A stretch of 64,000 nt of DNA from Rickettsia endosymbiont of Cantharis rufa (GCF_964026445.1 NZ_OZ032150.1:1054001-1118000), one strand, 5' to 3'. Shown: positions 8,607 through 18,552, counted from the stretch's first letter. The notes: a model not told the origin generated them from the sequence alone. Program-made: numbers and translations.

Positions 8607-9803
8607 TTACAACTCTTTCGGTAGCGGCAGCGGTTTTTCATATTTACCTATTAGCGGCAAAGCTACTAGAAAATGGAAAAAGTAATAGCAAGCAGCAAGA
8701 CGGCTAATGGTAATATACGGCTCTTCCGCCGGCTGTCCGCCCAAATAACCAAGCAATAAACAATCTGCCATAAATAGCCAAAAAGCAATTCGGTACATAG
8801 GTCTATAGTTTGCACTTCTAACTTTTGAGCTATCTAACCAAGGCAACAAAAATAACACAAATATACTTCCAAACATTAATAATACGCCACCAAGTTTAGA
8901 AGGCACAGCTCTAAGAATCGCATAAAACGGTAGAAAATACCATTCAGGTACGATATGAGCAGGAGTAACTAATGGATTTGCCGGAATGTAATTATCAGGA
9001 TGTCCTAAATAATTTGGTTCGTAAAAAATAAAATAAGCAAATATTATGAAATAAACCCCAAAACCGACAAAATCCTTTACGGTATAACAAGGGTGGAACG
9101 GAATAGTATCTTTAGGACTTTTAACATCTATACCTTTTGGATTGTTTGAACCATGCTGATGCAAGGCTACTAAATGCAGTATCACTAAAGCAACAATAAT
9201 AAATGGCAATAAATAATGCAGGGAGAAAAATCTATTTAATGTAGGATTATCAACGGAAAAACCGCCCCATAGCCATGTAACTATGGATTCCCCTATTAGC
9301 GGAATAGCCGAAAATAAGTTAGTAATTACAGTTGCTCCCCAATAGCTCATCTGCCCCCAAGGAAGCACATAGCCCATAAAAGCAGTAGCCATCATGGTTA
9401 GAAAAATGATTATACCGATATGCCAAAGCAGTTCTCTTGGTGCTTTATAAGAGCCGTAATACAAACCTCTTGCTATGTGTAAATATACAGTAGCAAAAAA
9501 CATCGATGCACCTACTGCATGAGTATAACGCAGTAACCAGCCATAATTCACGTTACGCATGATTCGCTCTACACTATCAAAAGCATGATCAACATGCGGG
9601 GTATAGTGCATAGCAAGTATCACGCCGGTAATTATCTGAATCACTAAAGCAATACCGGCAATAGAGCCTAAATTCCATAAATAGCTCAGGTTTTTTGGGG
9701 TCTGGTAATGGCTAAAATGCTTTAGGGATGAAAAGATAGGTAGGCGATAATCTATCCACTGGACAACGGCATTAGGCTTTTTAGGGATAATCTTTTTACT
9801 CAT
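8607..9803 (-). CDS. petB: Cytochrome b of the bc1 complex
   Basis: A 398-residue integral membrane subunit carrying hemes bL and bH and both quinone sites. The sequence shows the conserved [25 protein letters not shown] (Qo region) and [14 protein letters not shown] (the PEWY motif), with multiple hydrophobic helices. The ATG at 9803 was chosen over a TTG three bases upstream. It follows petA after 6 bp, so the two are co-transcribed. The split type with separate cytochrome c1 is shown by the independent petC. No defect is visible. Confidence 0.97.
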   Translation of the reverse strand: MSKKIIPKKPNAVVQWIDYRLPIFSSLKHFSHYQTPKNLSYLWNLGSIAGIALVIQIITGVILAMHYTPHVDHAFDSVERIMRNVNYGWLLRYTHAVGASMFFATVYLHIARGLYYGSYKAPRELLWHIGIIIFLTMMATAFMGYVLPWGQMSYWGATVITNLFSAIPLIGESIVTWLWGGFSVDNPTLNRFFSLHYLLPFIIVALVILHLVALHQHGSNNPKGIDVKSPKDTIPFHPCYTVKDFVGFGVYFIIFAYFIFYEPNYLGHPDNYIPANPLVTPAHIVPEWYFLPFYAILRAVPSKLGGVLLMFGSIFVLFLLPWLDSSKVRSANYRPMYRIAFWLFMADCLLLGYLGGQPAEEPYITISRLAACYYFFHFLVALPLIGKYEKPLPLPKEL

Positions 9804-9809
9804 CAATAA

Positions 9810-10343
9810 TTACCCTATTCTAATTTTTTTGTCGCTAATAAAGGTGTAAGGCGGCACTGCTAAATTTAAAGGCGCCGGTCCTTGGCGTACTCTACCAGAT
9901 GAATCATATTGTGAACCATGGCACGGACAAAACCATCCATCATATTTTCCTTGATTAGGGAGTGGTACACAACCTAAATGCGTGCAGATCCCGATCGTCA
10001 CCAACCAATTATCATGACCTGCTTTTACACGCGCTTCATCAGTCTCAGGATCAATAAGCTCCGACATTTTTACCGCTCTTGCTCCGGCTATTTTGTCAGG
10101 TGTGCGGTTAGTGATAAAAACCGGTTTACCTTGCCATTTAACCGTAACTGTTTGCCCTACCGCAATATTTGATAAATCAACCTCAATTGATGATAAAGCT
10201 AGCACGTCTGCAGAAGGGTTTAAAGAATCAACAAGGGGCCAAAGAGTGCATGCTGCCCCAACTGCTGCAACACTGCTAGCCGTTAGAACCATAAAATCAC
10301 GACGCGAGGTTTGTTTGTTTTTATTATCTTCAGTGTCTGACAT
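9810..10343 (-). CDS. petA: Rieske iron-sulfur subunit of the bc1 complex
   Basis: This 177-residue protein carries the [2Fe-2S] cluster that accepts electrons from ubiquinol. Cluster ligands appear as CTHLGC and CPCHGS. An N-terminal SRRDFM twin-arginine-like motif precedes a membrane anchor ([20 protein letters not shown]), as in Tat-exported Rieske proteins. It starts at ATG 10343 and is the first gene of the pet operon. A gene for a small membrane protein of unknown role lies 21 bp upstream. Confidence 0.97.
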   Translation of the reverse strand: MSDTEDNKNKQTSRRDFMVLTASSVAAVGAACTLWPLVDSLNPSADVLALSSIEVDLSNIAVGQTVTVKWQGKPVFITNRTPDKIAGARAVKMSELIDPETDEARVKAGHDNWLVTIGICTHLGCVPLPNQGKYDGWFCPCHGSQYDSSGRVRQGPAPLNLAVPPYTFISDKKIRIG

Positions 10344-10364
10344 ATAATATTAAAGTGACATAAA

Positions 10365-10823
10365 TTAACGATTATTATTACTACCGCTTTGGGTATTATT
10401 AAGATTATTTGGATTTTCTAGTTCTTCATAAGGATTTATTATAGGACGCTCGGCGTCTGCAGCACTATCTGCTTGTTTTGGCGCAAGCTTATTTATTTCA
10501 TCTTCTAGCACTTTTGCTCCCGTCCCTTCTTCATGCCTATATTCTCCAGGATCACTTAAGCAATTCCAAAAGCTAACTAGATGATTCCAATCAGGACCTA
10601 GTTTTGTAGTACAATTTTGAGCAACTGCTTTAGTTGTATCTAATATCTCGATTGTAGTTTTAGTAAAATAATCTATAAATCCGATTTTTTTTAAGCCCAA
10701 TACTGTATAATATAAAGTAATTAAGGAAGCAGCTGCTATAATTAAATACCATTTAGTGATAATAGACCACAGAAAAAATCCCATAGGATTCGCTGCAATT
10801 AACCTTCGTAAAGCCTGCCACAT
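10365..10823 (-). CDS. Rickettsial membrane protein of unknown function
   Basis: A 152-residue protein with one strong transmembrane helix (WYLIIAAASLITLYYTVLGL, about residues 25-44). It has a short basic N terminus and a hydrophilic, Asn-rich C-terminal tail. Four Cys/Trp-containing positions lie in the middle (NCTTKLGPDWNH, SFWNCLSDPG). It may belong to a rickettsial DUF (I recall DUF2670, unconfirmed). It sits 21 bp before petA and is probably co-transcribed with the bc1 genes, which may link it to respiration. No catalytic motif is visible. Confidence 0.7.
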   Translation of the reverse strand: MWQALRRLIAANPMGFFLWSIITKWYLIIAAASLITLYYTVLGLKKIGFIDYFTKTTIEILDTTKAVAQNCTTKLGPDWNHLVSFWNCLSDPGEYRHEEGTGAKVLEDEINKLAPKQADSAADAERPIINPYEELENPNNLNNTQSGSNNNR

Positions 10824-10888
10824 ATATTTTTCTCAAGAAAATTTATTATCTTATTTTATACCATTACGCCAGCAAAAATAAAGCAAAA

Positions 10889-11536
10889 TCACGTAATATT
10901 ATAAATATTTTTAATTAAATAGGAACTTAAGAAGAACGAAACCGGTAAAAATACTAAATTAATTCCTATCATAATAAAAATTAATCGTAAGTTATTATCT
11001 TGTAATATTAAACCCGTCATTATAATATTTGGAATTAATAACGGCATAATAAATGTACCAACAAAATTAGCATTCTTCTTAAAATAACATTGTACGCTAC
11101 CGGATAAAACTACTAAACTACTTGATAAAACTAATATCATCCATACACTAATAAAGAAAAATATTATCTCAAGCAAAGTTTGATCAAAAAAAACATAAAT
11201 AACGGGTAAAACAAGAACCAGCCCTACCGTACTACTGATAAATATAGCAAAAAATTTAGCCAATATAATTTTTTCATGACTAACAATTGATAATAATAAC
11301 TCTAAACTTCCGTCTTCTAAATCAGATTTAAATATAACCGAAGAAAAACCGATTAATGAAATTAATAAACAAATTACCGAAAAAATTAAACCGAATTTGG
11401 TAATATCTTTCTCGCTATTAATTAAAACAGTACTAATTATGCAAAATAAAAAAAATATCACTAAATATTTAATTATATTATTAATGCGATTCTGCACTAT
11501 AAATTCATGCTTAATTAATACGAATAGATTATTCAT
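10889..11536 (-). CDS. ccmB: Heme exporter protein B (CcmB), cytochrome c maturation
   Basis: CcmB is the membrane subunit of the CcmAB(CD) transporter that acts in cytochrome c biogenesis. The 215-residue protein has about six hydrophobic helices. It contains the family stretches FKSDLEDGSLELLL and FVGTFIMPLLIPNIIMTG. The start is MNNLFVLIKHEF at 11536, whose ATG overlaps the stop of mnhB (ATGAATAA), so the genes are translationally coupled. A longer open frame from 11551 would extend into mnhB. The target cytochromes, c1 and CycM, are encoded nearby. The coupling with an antiporter gene is unusual and probably reflects genome reduction. Confidence 0.9.
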   Translation of the reverse strand: MNNLFVLIKHEFIVQNRINNIIKYLVIFFLFCIISTVLINSEKDITKFGLIFSVICLLISLIGFSSVIFKSDLEDGSLELLLSIVSHEKIILAKFFAIFISSTVGLVLVLPVIYVFFDQTLLEIIFFFISVWMILVLSSSLVVLSGSVQCYFKKNANFVGTFIMPLLIPNIIMTGLILQDNNLRLIFIMIGINLVFLPVSFFLSSYLIKNIYNIT

Positions 11537-12557
11537 AACTATTAAGTACATTGTAAATTAAATACATAGTAGCTGCGATAGTTAAACCTATTCCTATTTC
11601 AGCAATAACTATAAAGATATGTTGGGCAAGCAGCTTATCATTGATAAAATTTGTTAGTGAATAATAATTTAAATAATTATCATTAAAGAATAATGATGTC
11701 GTTCCTACGATTGCATATATTGATACACCTAAAACGGCAACGGAAATCAATATATTAGTTTGGAAATATTGCTTTCCATAAATCAGATCATAAGCAATGA
11801 GGCTAGACGCAAATATAACGCCAGCTTGAAACCCACCGCCCGGCGAAGATTCACCGTTAAGCTGAATATATATACTATATAAAATTATATAAGGTATTAT
11901 AAAGCCAGTGATATATTTTATTATCGGATATGCTTTAAGTATAGTTGTGGGTTTTGTCATGCCGTGGTCAAGCCACGGTATGACATCTTGCGTGCGGGAA
12001 TCTACTTCCTCAAGTTTCTTTGAAAATACCAACAACACAGCAATTCCTGCTATTAAAATTACGCTAGTTTCACCTAAAGTGTCATAACCTCGATAACTAG
12101 CTAAAATAGCTGCAACAAGAGAGGGGACTCCAATATCTTTGCTAGTATTCTCGATATAATACTTACTTGCATACATATGAAGAGGGGCATTATCCTTGCC
12201 GTAATTCGGTAATTCTAGCCCTATATAAGTAAGAGTTACTACAAACAATAAACATATTAAACTTGCGGGAATAATATTAGTTCTCTCTATATTTTTTAAA
12301 TCAGGGGGTAATTTGCGTAATAAATTTAAATATACGCATGTTGATAAGCAAGCTCCAAGAGCCGCTTCAGTCATTGCAACGTCCGGAGCATCCATAATGA
12401 GATAAGATACCCCGATTAATAAACTAAAGACAGAGGCAGCAATCACTGCATTTAGCAAATCTTTAGTAAAAATTATTTTTATGGATATTAAAATCAATAA
12501 AAAAACAATTAAGTTAAGTAGGTAATTTCCAATATCAAAATTTAAAGCTGTATTCAT
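11529..12557 (-). CDS. mnhB: Na+/H+ antiporter subunit MnhB/MrpB (with N-terminal MrpA-like domain)
   Basis: Mrp antiporters exchange cytoplasmic Na+ for protons. Residues 1-95 match the short membrane domain that in other bacteria ends MrpA (DAPDVAMTEAALGACLST). Residues 205-342 match MrpB (NGESSPGGGFQAGVIFASSL). Between them, about residues 182-202 (LEEVDSRTQDVIPWLDHGMTK) are encoded by a palindromic repeat inserted in frame. The protein is predicted to have nine or so helices, and the insert lies in a loop between them. It overlaps ccmB by 8 bp and follows mnhG. Whether the insert is tolerated is unknown. The other Mrp subunits are not in this window. Confidence 0.88.
   Translation of the reverse strand: MNTALNFDIGNYLLNLIVFLLILISIKIIFTKDLLNAVIAASVFSLLIGVSYLIMDAPDVAMTEAALGACLSTCVYLNLLRKLPPDLKNIERTNIIPASLICLLFVVTLTYIGLELPNYGKDNAPLHMYASKYYIENTSKDIGVPSLVAAILASYRGYDTLGETSVILIAGIAVLLVFSKKLEEVDSRTQDVIPWLDHGMTKPTTILKAYPIIKYITGFIIPYIILYSIYIQLNGESSPGGGFQAGVIFASSLIAYDLIYGKQYFQTNILISVAVLGVSIYAIVGTTSLFFNDNYLNYYSLTNFINDKLLAQHIFIVIAEIGIGLTIAATMYLIYNVLNSYE
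11956..11984. repeat. Palindromic repeat inserted in frame within mnhB
   Basis: GTCATGCCGTGGTCAAG is followed by CCACGGTATGAC, a near-perfect palindrome of the same family as the repeat at 4824. On the coding strand it encodes DVIPWLDHGMT. Flanking residues on both sides rejoin recognisable antiporter sequence. Confidence 0.85.
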
Positions 12558-12583
12558 TAGTTTTATAAGATGTTGATATCTAA

Positions 12584-12695
12584 TGTCATTCCCGCAGAAG
12601 CGGGAATCCAGTAGTAAATGTCATCCCGCGACTTGATCACGGGATCCAGTCTTTTTTAATTTTTTTCTGGATTCCTGCTTCCGCAGGAATGACAC
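12584..12695. repeat. Nested palindromic repeats truncating mnhG
   Basis: An outer 'tgtcattcccgcagaagcg' element (12584-12695) has its centre occupied by the first arm of a second family (TGTCATCCCGCGACTTGATC at 12619-12638, then ACGGGATCCAG). One element appears to have inserted into the other, or they recombined. Confidence 0.8.
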
Positions 12696-12968
12696 AGAAA
12701 GCAAAGAGGCTTTACCAAGTGCATGAGTTGCTACCGGATTTAGTAGAAAAATCAATAAAGCCGCTAAAATTAATTTAACAGAGCTAACAATATCTGCATT
12801 AATACATGCAAAACCTAATAAGCAGATAGGCACTCCTAAACTTTCAATAACACTTGCGGCATGTAATTTAGTATAAAAATCAGGAAATCTAAAAAACCCG
12901 ATTATACCTGAAAATATAGCAAATAATCCAGTAATTACTAATAAAATTCCGATATAATATAGTGTCAT
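12621..12968 (-). CDS. mnhG: Na+/H+ antiporter subunit MnhG/MrpG with repeat-derived C terminus
   Basis: MrpG is a small three-helix subunit of the Mrp antiporter. The first 91 residues match (ITGLFAIFSGIIGFFRFPDFYTKLHAAS, in two parts: GIIGFFRFPDFYTKLHAAS is the conserved core). The last 24 residues (VSFLRKQESRKKLKKTGSRDQVAG) come from palindromic repeats at 12584-12695. The native end has therefore been replaced. Length is 115 residues. It lies upstream of mnhB with 63 bp of repeat sequence between them. Function is probably retained, since the lost part is normally a variable tail, but this is an inference. Confidence 0.88.
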   Translation of the reverse strand: MTLYYIGILLVITGLFAIFSGIIGFFRFPDFYTKLHAASVIESLGVPICLLGFACINADIVSSVKLILAALLIFLLNPVATHALGKASLLSVSFLRKQESRKKLKKTGSRDQVAG

Positions 12969-13005
12969 TGTTTTATTTCTTTGTTATGTTATCCCTACAT
13001 TTTCA

Positions 13006-13138
13006 TGTCATTCCCGCGTAGGCGGGAATCCAGAAAATAATCTTAATACTAGTACAAAATTACATATTAATTAATAAAATAAACCTAAAAAAACAAGTTT
13101 TTTAGGTTTTACTGGATCCCGCCTTCGCGGGAATGACA
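13006..13138. repeat. RPE-like repeat, 'tgtcattcccgcg' family
   Basis: A 133-bp inverted-repeat element between icd and mnhG, close in sequence to the one at 3518 (it shares the AAATAAACCTA...AAAAAAC/GTTTTTTAGGTTTT core). It may also act as a transcript-ending hairpin after icd. Confidence 0.88.
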
Positions 13139-13146
13139 TCCTTTTC

Positions 13147-14598
13147 TCATTCACCCTGAGCCAAGCTATAACCTGCCACACCGTCAAACTCAAATAAATT
13201 CTCTACTTTGATAAAATCGATATTTGCTTTGCTTAAAGCTTCAAGCAGTTTAGTAATGTCTAGATGTTTAAGCTCTGAACCGCCTTTAGTCATAAAACGA
13301 CAACACCAATGATCGGATATAGTCTCAAATCTTGTATCACGAGGCCACAATTTTAACCCTTTTGACGAGATTGTTTTTAACTCAAAATTACCAATATCGA
13401 GCTTATTAATTTTATCTGCTATATCATGAGCGGAAGATACATTTATATTTACAAATATATCTGTACCAACCAATTTCTTAACTTCTTTGGTATCAATTTT
13501 ATAATCTATATTGCTTTCTTGTTTCTCGGCAATTAAGGGATAATCTGCTTTAGGTAATTTTATTGGTAGCCGCCCTAGTCTTTTCACTACTTCTTCAGCA
13601 AATTCTTTTGTACCGACTTTTTTACTAGAATTTTGCTCATTATATATATCGGCTGTATGAACTCCATCCTCTATAGTTTTCTTCCAAGCATTTTCGATTA
13701 ATGTAACAATATCACCCTGCCCTATATGAACAAGCATCATTATAGCAGCATTTAACAACCCTGACGGGTTAGCGATATCCTGACCTGCAATATCGGGGGC
13801 ACTTCCGTGTACTGCTTCAAACATCGCATAATGCTGCCCGATATTTGCAGAACCCGCTAACCCTACCGAGCCCGAAATTTCGGCAGCTACATCGGATATG
13901 ATATCACCGTATAAATTAGAAGTCACGATAACGTCAAATATTTCCGGTTTGGTAGCAAGCCTTGCCGTCCCGATATCGATAATATAATGCTCATTATTAA
14001 TTTGCGGATATTCTTTTGCAATCTCATTAAATACTTTATGAAAAACCCCATCGGAAAATTTCATTATATTATCTTTGCTTAAACACGTGACTTTTTTACG
14101 GTTATTTTTTACCGCATATTCAAAAGCATATTTAATAATTTTTTCACATCCTGTATGACTTATCAACTTCATTGACTCATACATATTATGCGTTTGGCGG
14201 TATTCTATACCTGCGTATAAATCTTCCTCGTTTTCACGTATAATAGTTAGGTTTAGATTTGGATGCAGAGTTTTAGTAAATGGATAAAGCGAGACGGAAG
14301 GGCGAATATTAGCAAAAAGCTGTAATGTTTTACGAATCGTAACATTTAAACTTTTATATCCTCCACCTTGTGGTGTGGTAATCGGGGCTTTAAGCATAAT
14401 GCCGGTGCGTTGTATTGATTCCCAGCTTTCTTCGCTTATGCCCGAGGTATAATGCTTCTTGTAAAGCTTTTCACCTACTTCAATGGTCTCTAGGCGAATA
14501 CGAGCCTCCGCTTTACGCAATATATAAAGCACTGCCTCCATTATTTCAGGGCCTATTCCGTCTCCGTATGCAATTGTAATCGGTGTAAATTCTGCCAT
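13147..14598 (-). CDS. icd: Isocitrate dehydrogenase, 483-residue type
   Basis: This TCA-cycle enzyme oxidatively decarboxylates isocitrate to 2-oxoglutarate. The 483-residue length and a C-terminal domain of about 140 residues beyond the decarboxylating dehydrogenase core match the long IDH type found in Rickettsia. Substrate and metal motifs are visible: YGDGIGPEI at the N terminus, LNVTIRKTLQLFANIRP, IIRENEEDLYAGIE, and the cofactor region EAVHGSAPDIAGQ with NPSG. It starts at ATG 14598 and is flanked by palindromic repeats on both sides. It supplies 2-oxoglutarate and reducing power for the respiratory chain genes nearby. No damage is seen. Confidence 0.96.
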   Translation of the reverse strand: MAEFTPITIAYGDGIGPEIMEAVLYILRKAEARIRLETIEVGEKLYKKHYTSGISEESWESIQRTGIMLKAPITTPQGGGYKSLNVTIRKTLQLFANIRPSVSLYPFTKTLHPNLNLTIIRENEEDLYAGIEYRQTHNMYESMKLISHTGCEKIIKYAFEYAVKNNRKKVTCLSKDNIMKFSDGVFHKVFNEIAKEYPQINNEHYIIDIGTARLATKPEIFDVIVTSNLYGDIISDVAAEISGSVGLAGSANIGQHYAMFEAVHGSAPDIAGQDIANPSGLLNAAIMMLVHIGQGDIVTLIENAWKKTIEDGVHTADIYNEQNSSKKVGTKEFAEEVVKRLGRLPIKLPKADYPLIAEKQESNIDYKIDTKEVKKLVGTDIFVNINVSSAHDIADKINKLDIGNFELKTISSKGLKLWPRDTRFETISDHWCCRFMTKGGSELKHLDITKLLEALSKANIDFIKVENLFEFDGVAGYSLAQGE

Positions 14599-14639
14599 AT
14601 TAAATACTCTCTTGTTAAATACATAGCGCGGCTTGTTTA

Positions 14640-14776
14640 TGTCATTCCTGCGGAAGCGGGAATCCAGAAAAAAATTGGATATTAGTACAAAAATTATATG
14701 TTAATTAACAAAATAAACCTATAAAAAAACTAGTTTTTATAGGTTTTACTGGATTCCCACCTTCGCGGGAATGACA
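14640..14776. repeat. RPE-like repeat, 'tgtcattcctgcgg' family
   Basis: A 137-bp element with inverted ends TGTCATTCCTGCGGAAGCGG and CTTCGCGGGAATGACAT. It lies between the skp/ompH gene and icd. Confidence 0.88.
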
Positions 14777-14788
14777 TATACAACACTA

Positions 14789-15343
14789 TCAATAGTTAAT
14801 TGTTACTTCTTTTAATCTCTCATTCAACATAAAAGTCACTTCAGAAGTTATATTTAAATTGTTTTTAGCATATAAGACTTGAGCACTTGGAATTACCAAA
14901 TTAAGATTATATTTCTCAGCCAAATCACTAATTATCGTTATAGTTGTTTCATGAACTCTACTCATAGCTTCAGCGTGAGCTTGTTCAAGTTTTGTTTTCT
15001 TAATCTGAATTTCTTTTCTAACGTGACTAACTTTTGCATTAAATTCGTTTACTTTTCGTTCAAAATCATCTTCACTTAAAGAAGCCCTTGCATTTATCAG
15101 CTTTTCTTCCATAGGCTTAAATTCAGCCTCTTTTGCAGCGATATCCTCTTGAATTTTATGATTAAGCTTTTCGATTTTATTACGTAGGTCCTTAATAGCA
15201 ATCGATCCTTCTAGGACGGATTGTACGTCTACAACGGCTACTCTAACTTTAAAATCACCGTCTTTATTTACTATATTTTCTATCTTTGCCATAACCGGCA
15301 AATTTATTATTAATATACATAAACATAATATTCGATATATCAT
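14789..15343 (-). CDS. OmpH/Skp-family periplasmic chaperone
   Basis: A 184-residue secreted protein. The start MIYRILCLCILIINLPVMAK at 15343 gives a clean signal peptide. The longer frame from 15382 begins inside repeat-derived sequence. The mature part contains VAVVDVQSVLEGS, typical of the OmpH N-terminal strand, followed by a long charged coiled-coil region (EEKLINARASLSEDDFERKV, then VSHVRKEIQIKKTKLEQAHAE). Skp-type trimers hold unfolded outer-membrane proteins on the way to the Bam complex. It stands alone between repeats rather than beside bamA. The family assignment is good; the substrate range is not known. Confidence 0.88.
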   Translation of the reverse strand: MIYRILCLCILIINLPVMAKIENIVNKDGDFKVRVAVVDVQSVLEGSIAIKDLRNKIEKLNHKIQEDIAAKEAEFKPMEEKLINARASLSEDDFERKVNEFNAKVSHVRKEIQIKKTKLEQAHAEAMSRVHETTITIISDLAEKYNLNLVIPSAQVLYAKNNLNITSEVTFMLNERLKEVTINY

Positions 15344-15395
15344 TTTTGGTCCTATAATTTGGATTATATTTAAGGATGTCATTCTCGTATACTTA

Positions 15396-15515
15396 TGTCA
15401 TTCTCGCGTAGGTGGGAATCCAGTCATTAAAAGATGTATACACAGTAAGTTTTTAAAATTAAAAGCTCGATTTATCTCGCTTTTTTCTGGATTCCCGTCT
15501 ATGTAGGAATGACAT
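15396..15515. repeat. RPE-like repeat, 'tgtcattctcgcg' family
   Basis: A 120-bp inverted-repeat element with the internal variant AAAAGCTCGATTTATCTCGC. It lies upstream of the OmpH/Skp gene, so the promoter must be within or downstream of it. Confidence 0.88.
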
Positions 15516-15605
15516 TGGAGCAACCCCCCATATTAATTCTAAGAATAAATAACACCAAGCGATTTGTCTATAATTAAAAACTTAGCCGTTGCCGTTACCT
15601 AACAT

Positions 15606-16379
15606 TTACACATTCCCGTTCCCCCATAGCGTATCTTTGCCATTTGAATAATAATCATCCGAAATAGGTTCAAATCCAATATTTTCTATTATTTTTTTGC
15701 TTTAAATCTTTTTCACTAAGAGGGGGTGCAGCATCAAGATAATTTAACTCGACATAAATTTCATGCTGTTCATCAAATTCATATAAAAAATTAAAAGCTT
15801 TATCAATATGCTCTGTTCCTTTGTTCTTGACCAAAACTGCTATAGTACCATAGTCTTTTGCAGCATCGGTATGCTTTTTAGTATCATCCATGAAAAATAC
15901 ATTTGCTTTATTCGTTATTTCGGTATTACTCATTATTTCTTTGATATACGGTACTTTATCGCAAAGTTGTATCTTTTCAACACTACCAGCAGGCAACTTT
16001 GATTTTATATAAACTTTTGCCGCATCTTCCTTTCCTAATAACTGTTCCAATGCGTATTTTACGGCATCAGGATAATCACCAAATGATGCTATGGCTATTT
16101 TATAACCGAATATATAATATTTTTAAAAAGACGTACTAATTGCTCTTTATTTTTCCAACCTAAATTGTTATCATCTAGAAATTCTTCCATTAACTGTATA
16201 GACCAATATTTAGTAAGCTCAGCTATCACCTGATCACGTATTTTATCTGAATCAAAAACCTTATTAGCCATATATCTACCTATACGCTCCCATACTCATT
16301 TTCCAACATAATAATGCGAATGTCCTTTAACTAAAGTTTAGTCAAAATCAAATATAAGTAGTGCTATATTTTCGTTCAT
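15606..16379 (-). pseudogene. HAD-superfamily hydrolase, multiply disrupted
   Basis: From ATG 16379 the frame reads MNENIALLIFDFD, then TAA, then TLVKGHSHYYVGK, then TGA, then VWERIGRYMANK. This gives a HAD motif I (DFDxT) broken by a stop exactly between the catalytic aspartates and the threonine. Downstream sequence matches motif II/III regions (YKIAIASFGDYPDAV, KANVFFMDDTKKHTDAAKDY). Near the 3' end an A7 tract shifts the frame. With eight A it would read KAKKIIENIGFEPIS and stop at 15606. HAD enzymes are phosphatases or related hydrolases; the original substrate is unknown. Two stops plus a frameshift make this a pseudogene. Confidence 0.85.
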
Positions 16380-16525
16380 TAATTTCTCTTATTTTAAAGT
16401 TTAAAAATTCTTAGTAATTTTTATTCTGAAGTTAAATCAGTTTCTTTTTCAAGAACCTTATTCCAATTTTTAGTATTTTAGTGTATAATACGGGAAACTA
16501 TTGTAAACTTGAGAGAATTTTAAAG

Positions 16526-18355
16526 ATGACATCTATTCGTAATATAGCAATTATTGCCCACGTTGATCATGGGAAAACTACGCTTGTCGATAATATGCTT
16601 AAACAAAGCGGTACATTTAGAGTTAACCAAGCAGTTGCCGAGCGTGCTATGGACTCTAACGACCTTGAGCGTGAACGTGGGATAACAATACTTGCCAAAT
16701 GCACCGCTCTTATGTGGAACGATATCCGCATCAATATAGTCGATACACCTGGACACGCCGATTTTGGCGGTGAAGTAGAACGCATATTAAGCATGGTTGA
16801 TGGTGTTGTGTTACTTGTCGACGCTTCCGAAGGACCGATGCCACAAACAAAATTCGTGCTTTCTAAAGCTTTAAATCTCGGCTTAAAACCTATTGTTGTT
16901 ATTAACAAAATCGATAGAGATGATCAAAGAATTGTGGAAGTTATCGATGAAGTATTTGAGCTATTTGTAGCACTTGAAGCAAATAACGATCAACTTGATT
17001 TCCCTATAGTTTATGCCTCAGGTAGAGCAGGAAGAGCCTCTTTAACCTTTGATGATAAAATCAATCCTTTGGACAATTTAGCAGATGATTTAGCCCCACT
17101 TTTTGACCTTGTAGTACAGCATGTACCAACGCCCGCAGCCGATGATAAAACACCGTTTTCTATGCTTGTTACTACTAGAGAATATAATTCTTTTTTTGGT
17201 AGGGTTTTAACGGGACGTGTACAAAGCGGAGCTGTTAAAATCAACCAAAATGTCAAAGTATTAAGCCGTGAAAATAAAGTACTTGAAACTGGACGTATCA
17301 CTAAAATATTAGCATTTAGAGGCTTAGAGCGAATCGCTATAGATGAGGCTACAGCTGGCGATATTATTGCCGTAGCAGGCGTTGAAAATGCCAACGTTGC
17401 CGATACTATCTGCGCACCAGAAGTAACGCAGGCTGTACCGTCTCTACCGATCGATCCACCTACCTTATCCATGACTTTTAGCGTTAACGACTCACCGCTT
17501 GCAGGAAGCGAAGGGACAAAAGTGACGTCAAGCTTAATTGGAACTAGGTTAATGCGTGAACTTGAGAGTAACGTAGCATTAAAAGTTACCGAAACCGCTG
17601 AGAAAAATGCTTTCCAAGTTGCGGGGCGTGGTGAGTTACAACTTGGTATCTTAATCGAAACTATGCGTCGTGAAGGATTTGAGTTATCTATCAGCAGACC
17701 GGAAGTATTATTCCAAACCGATGAGAAAGGCAATAAACAAGAACCTATGGAAGAAATCCAAGTTGACGTTGATGATGATTATGTCGGAGTAGTCGTAAAA
17801 TCTTTAGCTCTTAGAAAAGCCGAAATGACTGACATGAGACCATCGGGCGGTGGTAAAAGCCGTGTTACGTTTATTGGGCCATCTAGAGGATTAATCGGCT
17901 ATCACAGTCAGTTTTTAACCGAAACTCGAGGCACGGGAATTATGAACCGTATCTTCCACGGATATGCTGATTATAAAGGAGCTATCGAGGGAAGGCGTAA
18001 CGGCGTGCTTATCTCTAACGGTGACGGGGCAGCGGTTTCGTATGCTTTATGGAATCTAGAAGAAAGGGGGAAAATGTTTATAAACCCTGGCGATAAAGTA
18101 TATAGAGGTATGATTATCGGCGAACATAGCCGTGATAATGATTTAGAGGTAAACCCGCTTAAAGCGAAGCAACTGAGTAACGTTAGAGCTTCGGGTAAAG
18201 ACGAAGCGATAAGGTTAACACCACCGGTGCTTTTAACACTAGAGCAAGCTATCAGCTATATAGAAAACGATGAAAGAGTTGAAGTAACACCTAAATCTAT
18301 ACGTTTGCGTAAAGCTATGCTTGACCCTAACGACCGAAAAAGAGCTGCGAAGTAA
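16526..18355 (+). CDS. typA: Ribosome-associated GTPase TypA/BipA
   Basis: This translational GTPase binds the 70S ribosome and assists 50S assembly and translation under stress. The 609-residue protein has G motifs [19 protein letters not shown] and NKID, EF-G-like domains II, III and V, and the BipA-specific C-terminal domain ([20 protein letters not shown]). The start ATG at 16526 is preceded by GAGAG and gives the conserved [15 protein letters not shown]; an upstream ATG at 16481 adds 15 unrelated residues. It is the only plus-strand gene for several kilobases. A tail of palindromic repeats follows, possibly ending its transcript. Confidence 0.97.
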   Translation: MTSIRNIAIIAHVDHGKTTLVDNMLKQSGTFRVNQAVAERAMDSNDLERERGITILAKCTALMWNDIRINIVDTPGHADFGGEVERILSMVDGVVLLVDASEGPMPQTKFVLSKALNLGLKPIVVINKIDRDDQRIVEVIDEVFELFVALEANNDQLDFPIVYASGRAGRASLTFDDKINPLDNLADDLAPLFDLVVQHVPTPAADDKTPFSMLVTTREYNSFFGRVLTGRVQSGAVKINQNVKVLSRENKVLETGRITKILAFRGLERIAIDEATAGDIIAVAGVENANVADTICAPEVTQAVPSLPIDPPTLSMTFSVNDSPLAGSEGTKVTSSLIGTRLMRELESNVALKVTETAEKNAFQVAGRGELQLGILIETMRREGFELSISRPEVLFQTDEKGNKQEPMEEIQVDVDDDYVGVVVKSLALRKAEMTDMRPSGGGKSRVTFIGPSRGLIGYHSQFLTETRGTGIMNRIFHGYADYKGAIEGRRNGVLISNGDGAAVSYALWNLEERGKMFINPGDKVYRGMIIGEHSRDNDLEVNPLKAKQLSNVRASGKDEAIRLTPPVLLTLEQAISYIENDERVEVTPKSIRLRKAMLDPNDRKRAAK

Positions 18356-18403
18356 TTTACTGTCATTTCTACAGAAACGCATAAATGTCAACTTAGGAAT
18401 CGA

Positions 18404-18521
18404 TGTCATTCTCGCGTAGGCGGGAATCCAGCATAAAGCGAGATACATCGAGCTTTTAATTTCAAAAATTTGCTGTATTTATACTTATTTTTCTGGATTC
18501 CCGCCTGTGCGGGAATGGCAT
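18404..18521. repeat. RPE-like repeat, 'tgtcattctcgcg' family
   Basis: A 118-bp inverted-repeat element just after typA, containing the GCATAAAGCGAGAT...AAAAATTTGCTGTATTTATAC core shared with several others. Confidence 0.88.
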
Positions 18522-18552
18522 AAACGAGCCATGCAACAACACCCATGGCGTT

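Noticed and set aside
8379..8707. Open frames on both strands between petB and the GIY-YIG pseudogene
   Set aside because: They cross the 8455-8560 repeat and the petB 3' end. Their sequence is repeat-derived or a shadow of petB.
16520..17733. Long minus-strand open frames opposite typA (up to 240 codons)
   Set aside because: They are shadows of a highly conserved plus-strand gene, with no family resemblance or start signals.
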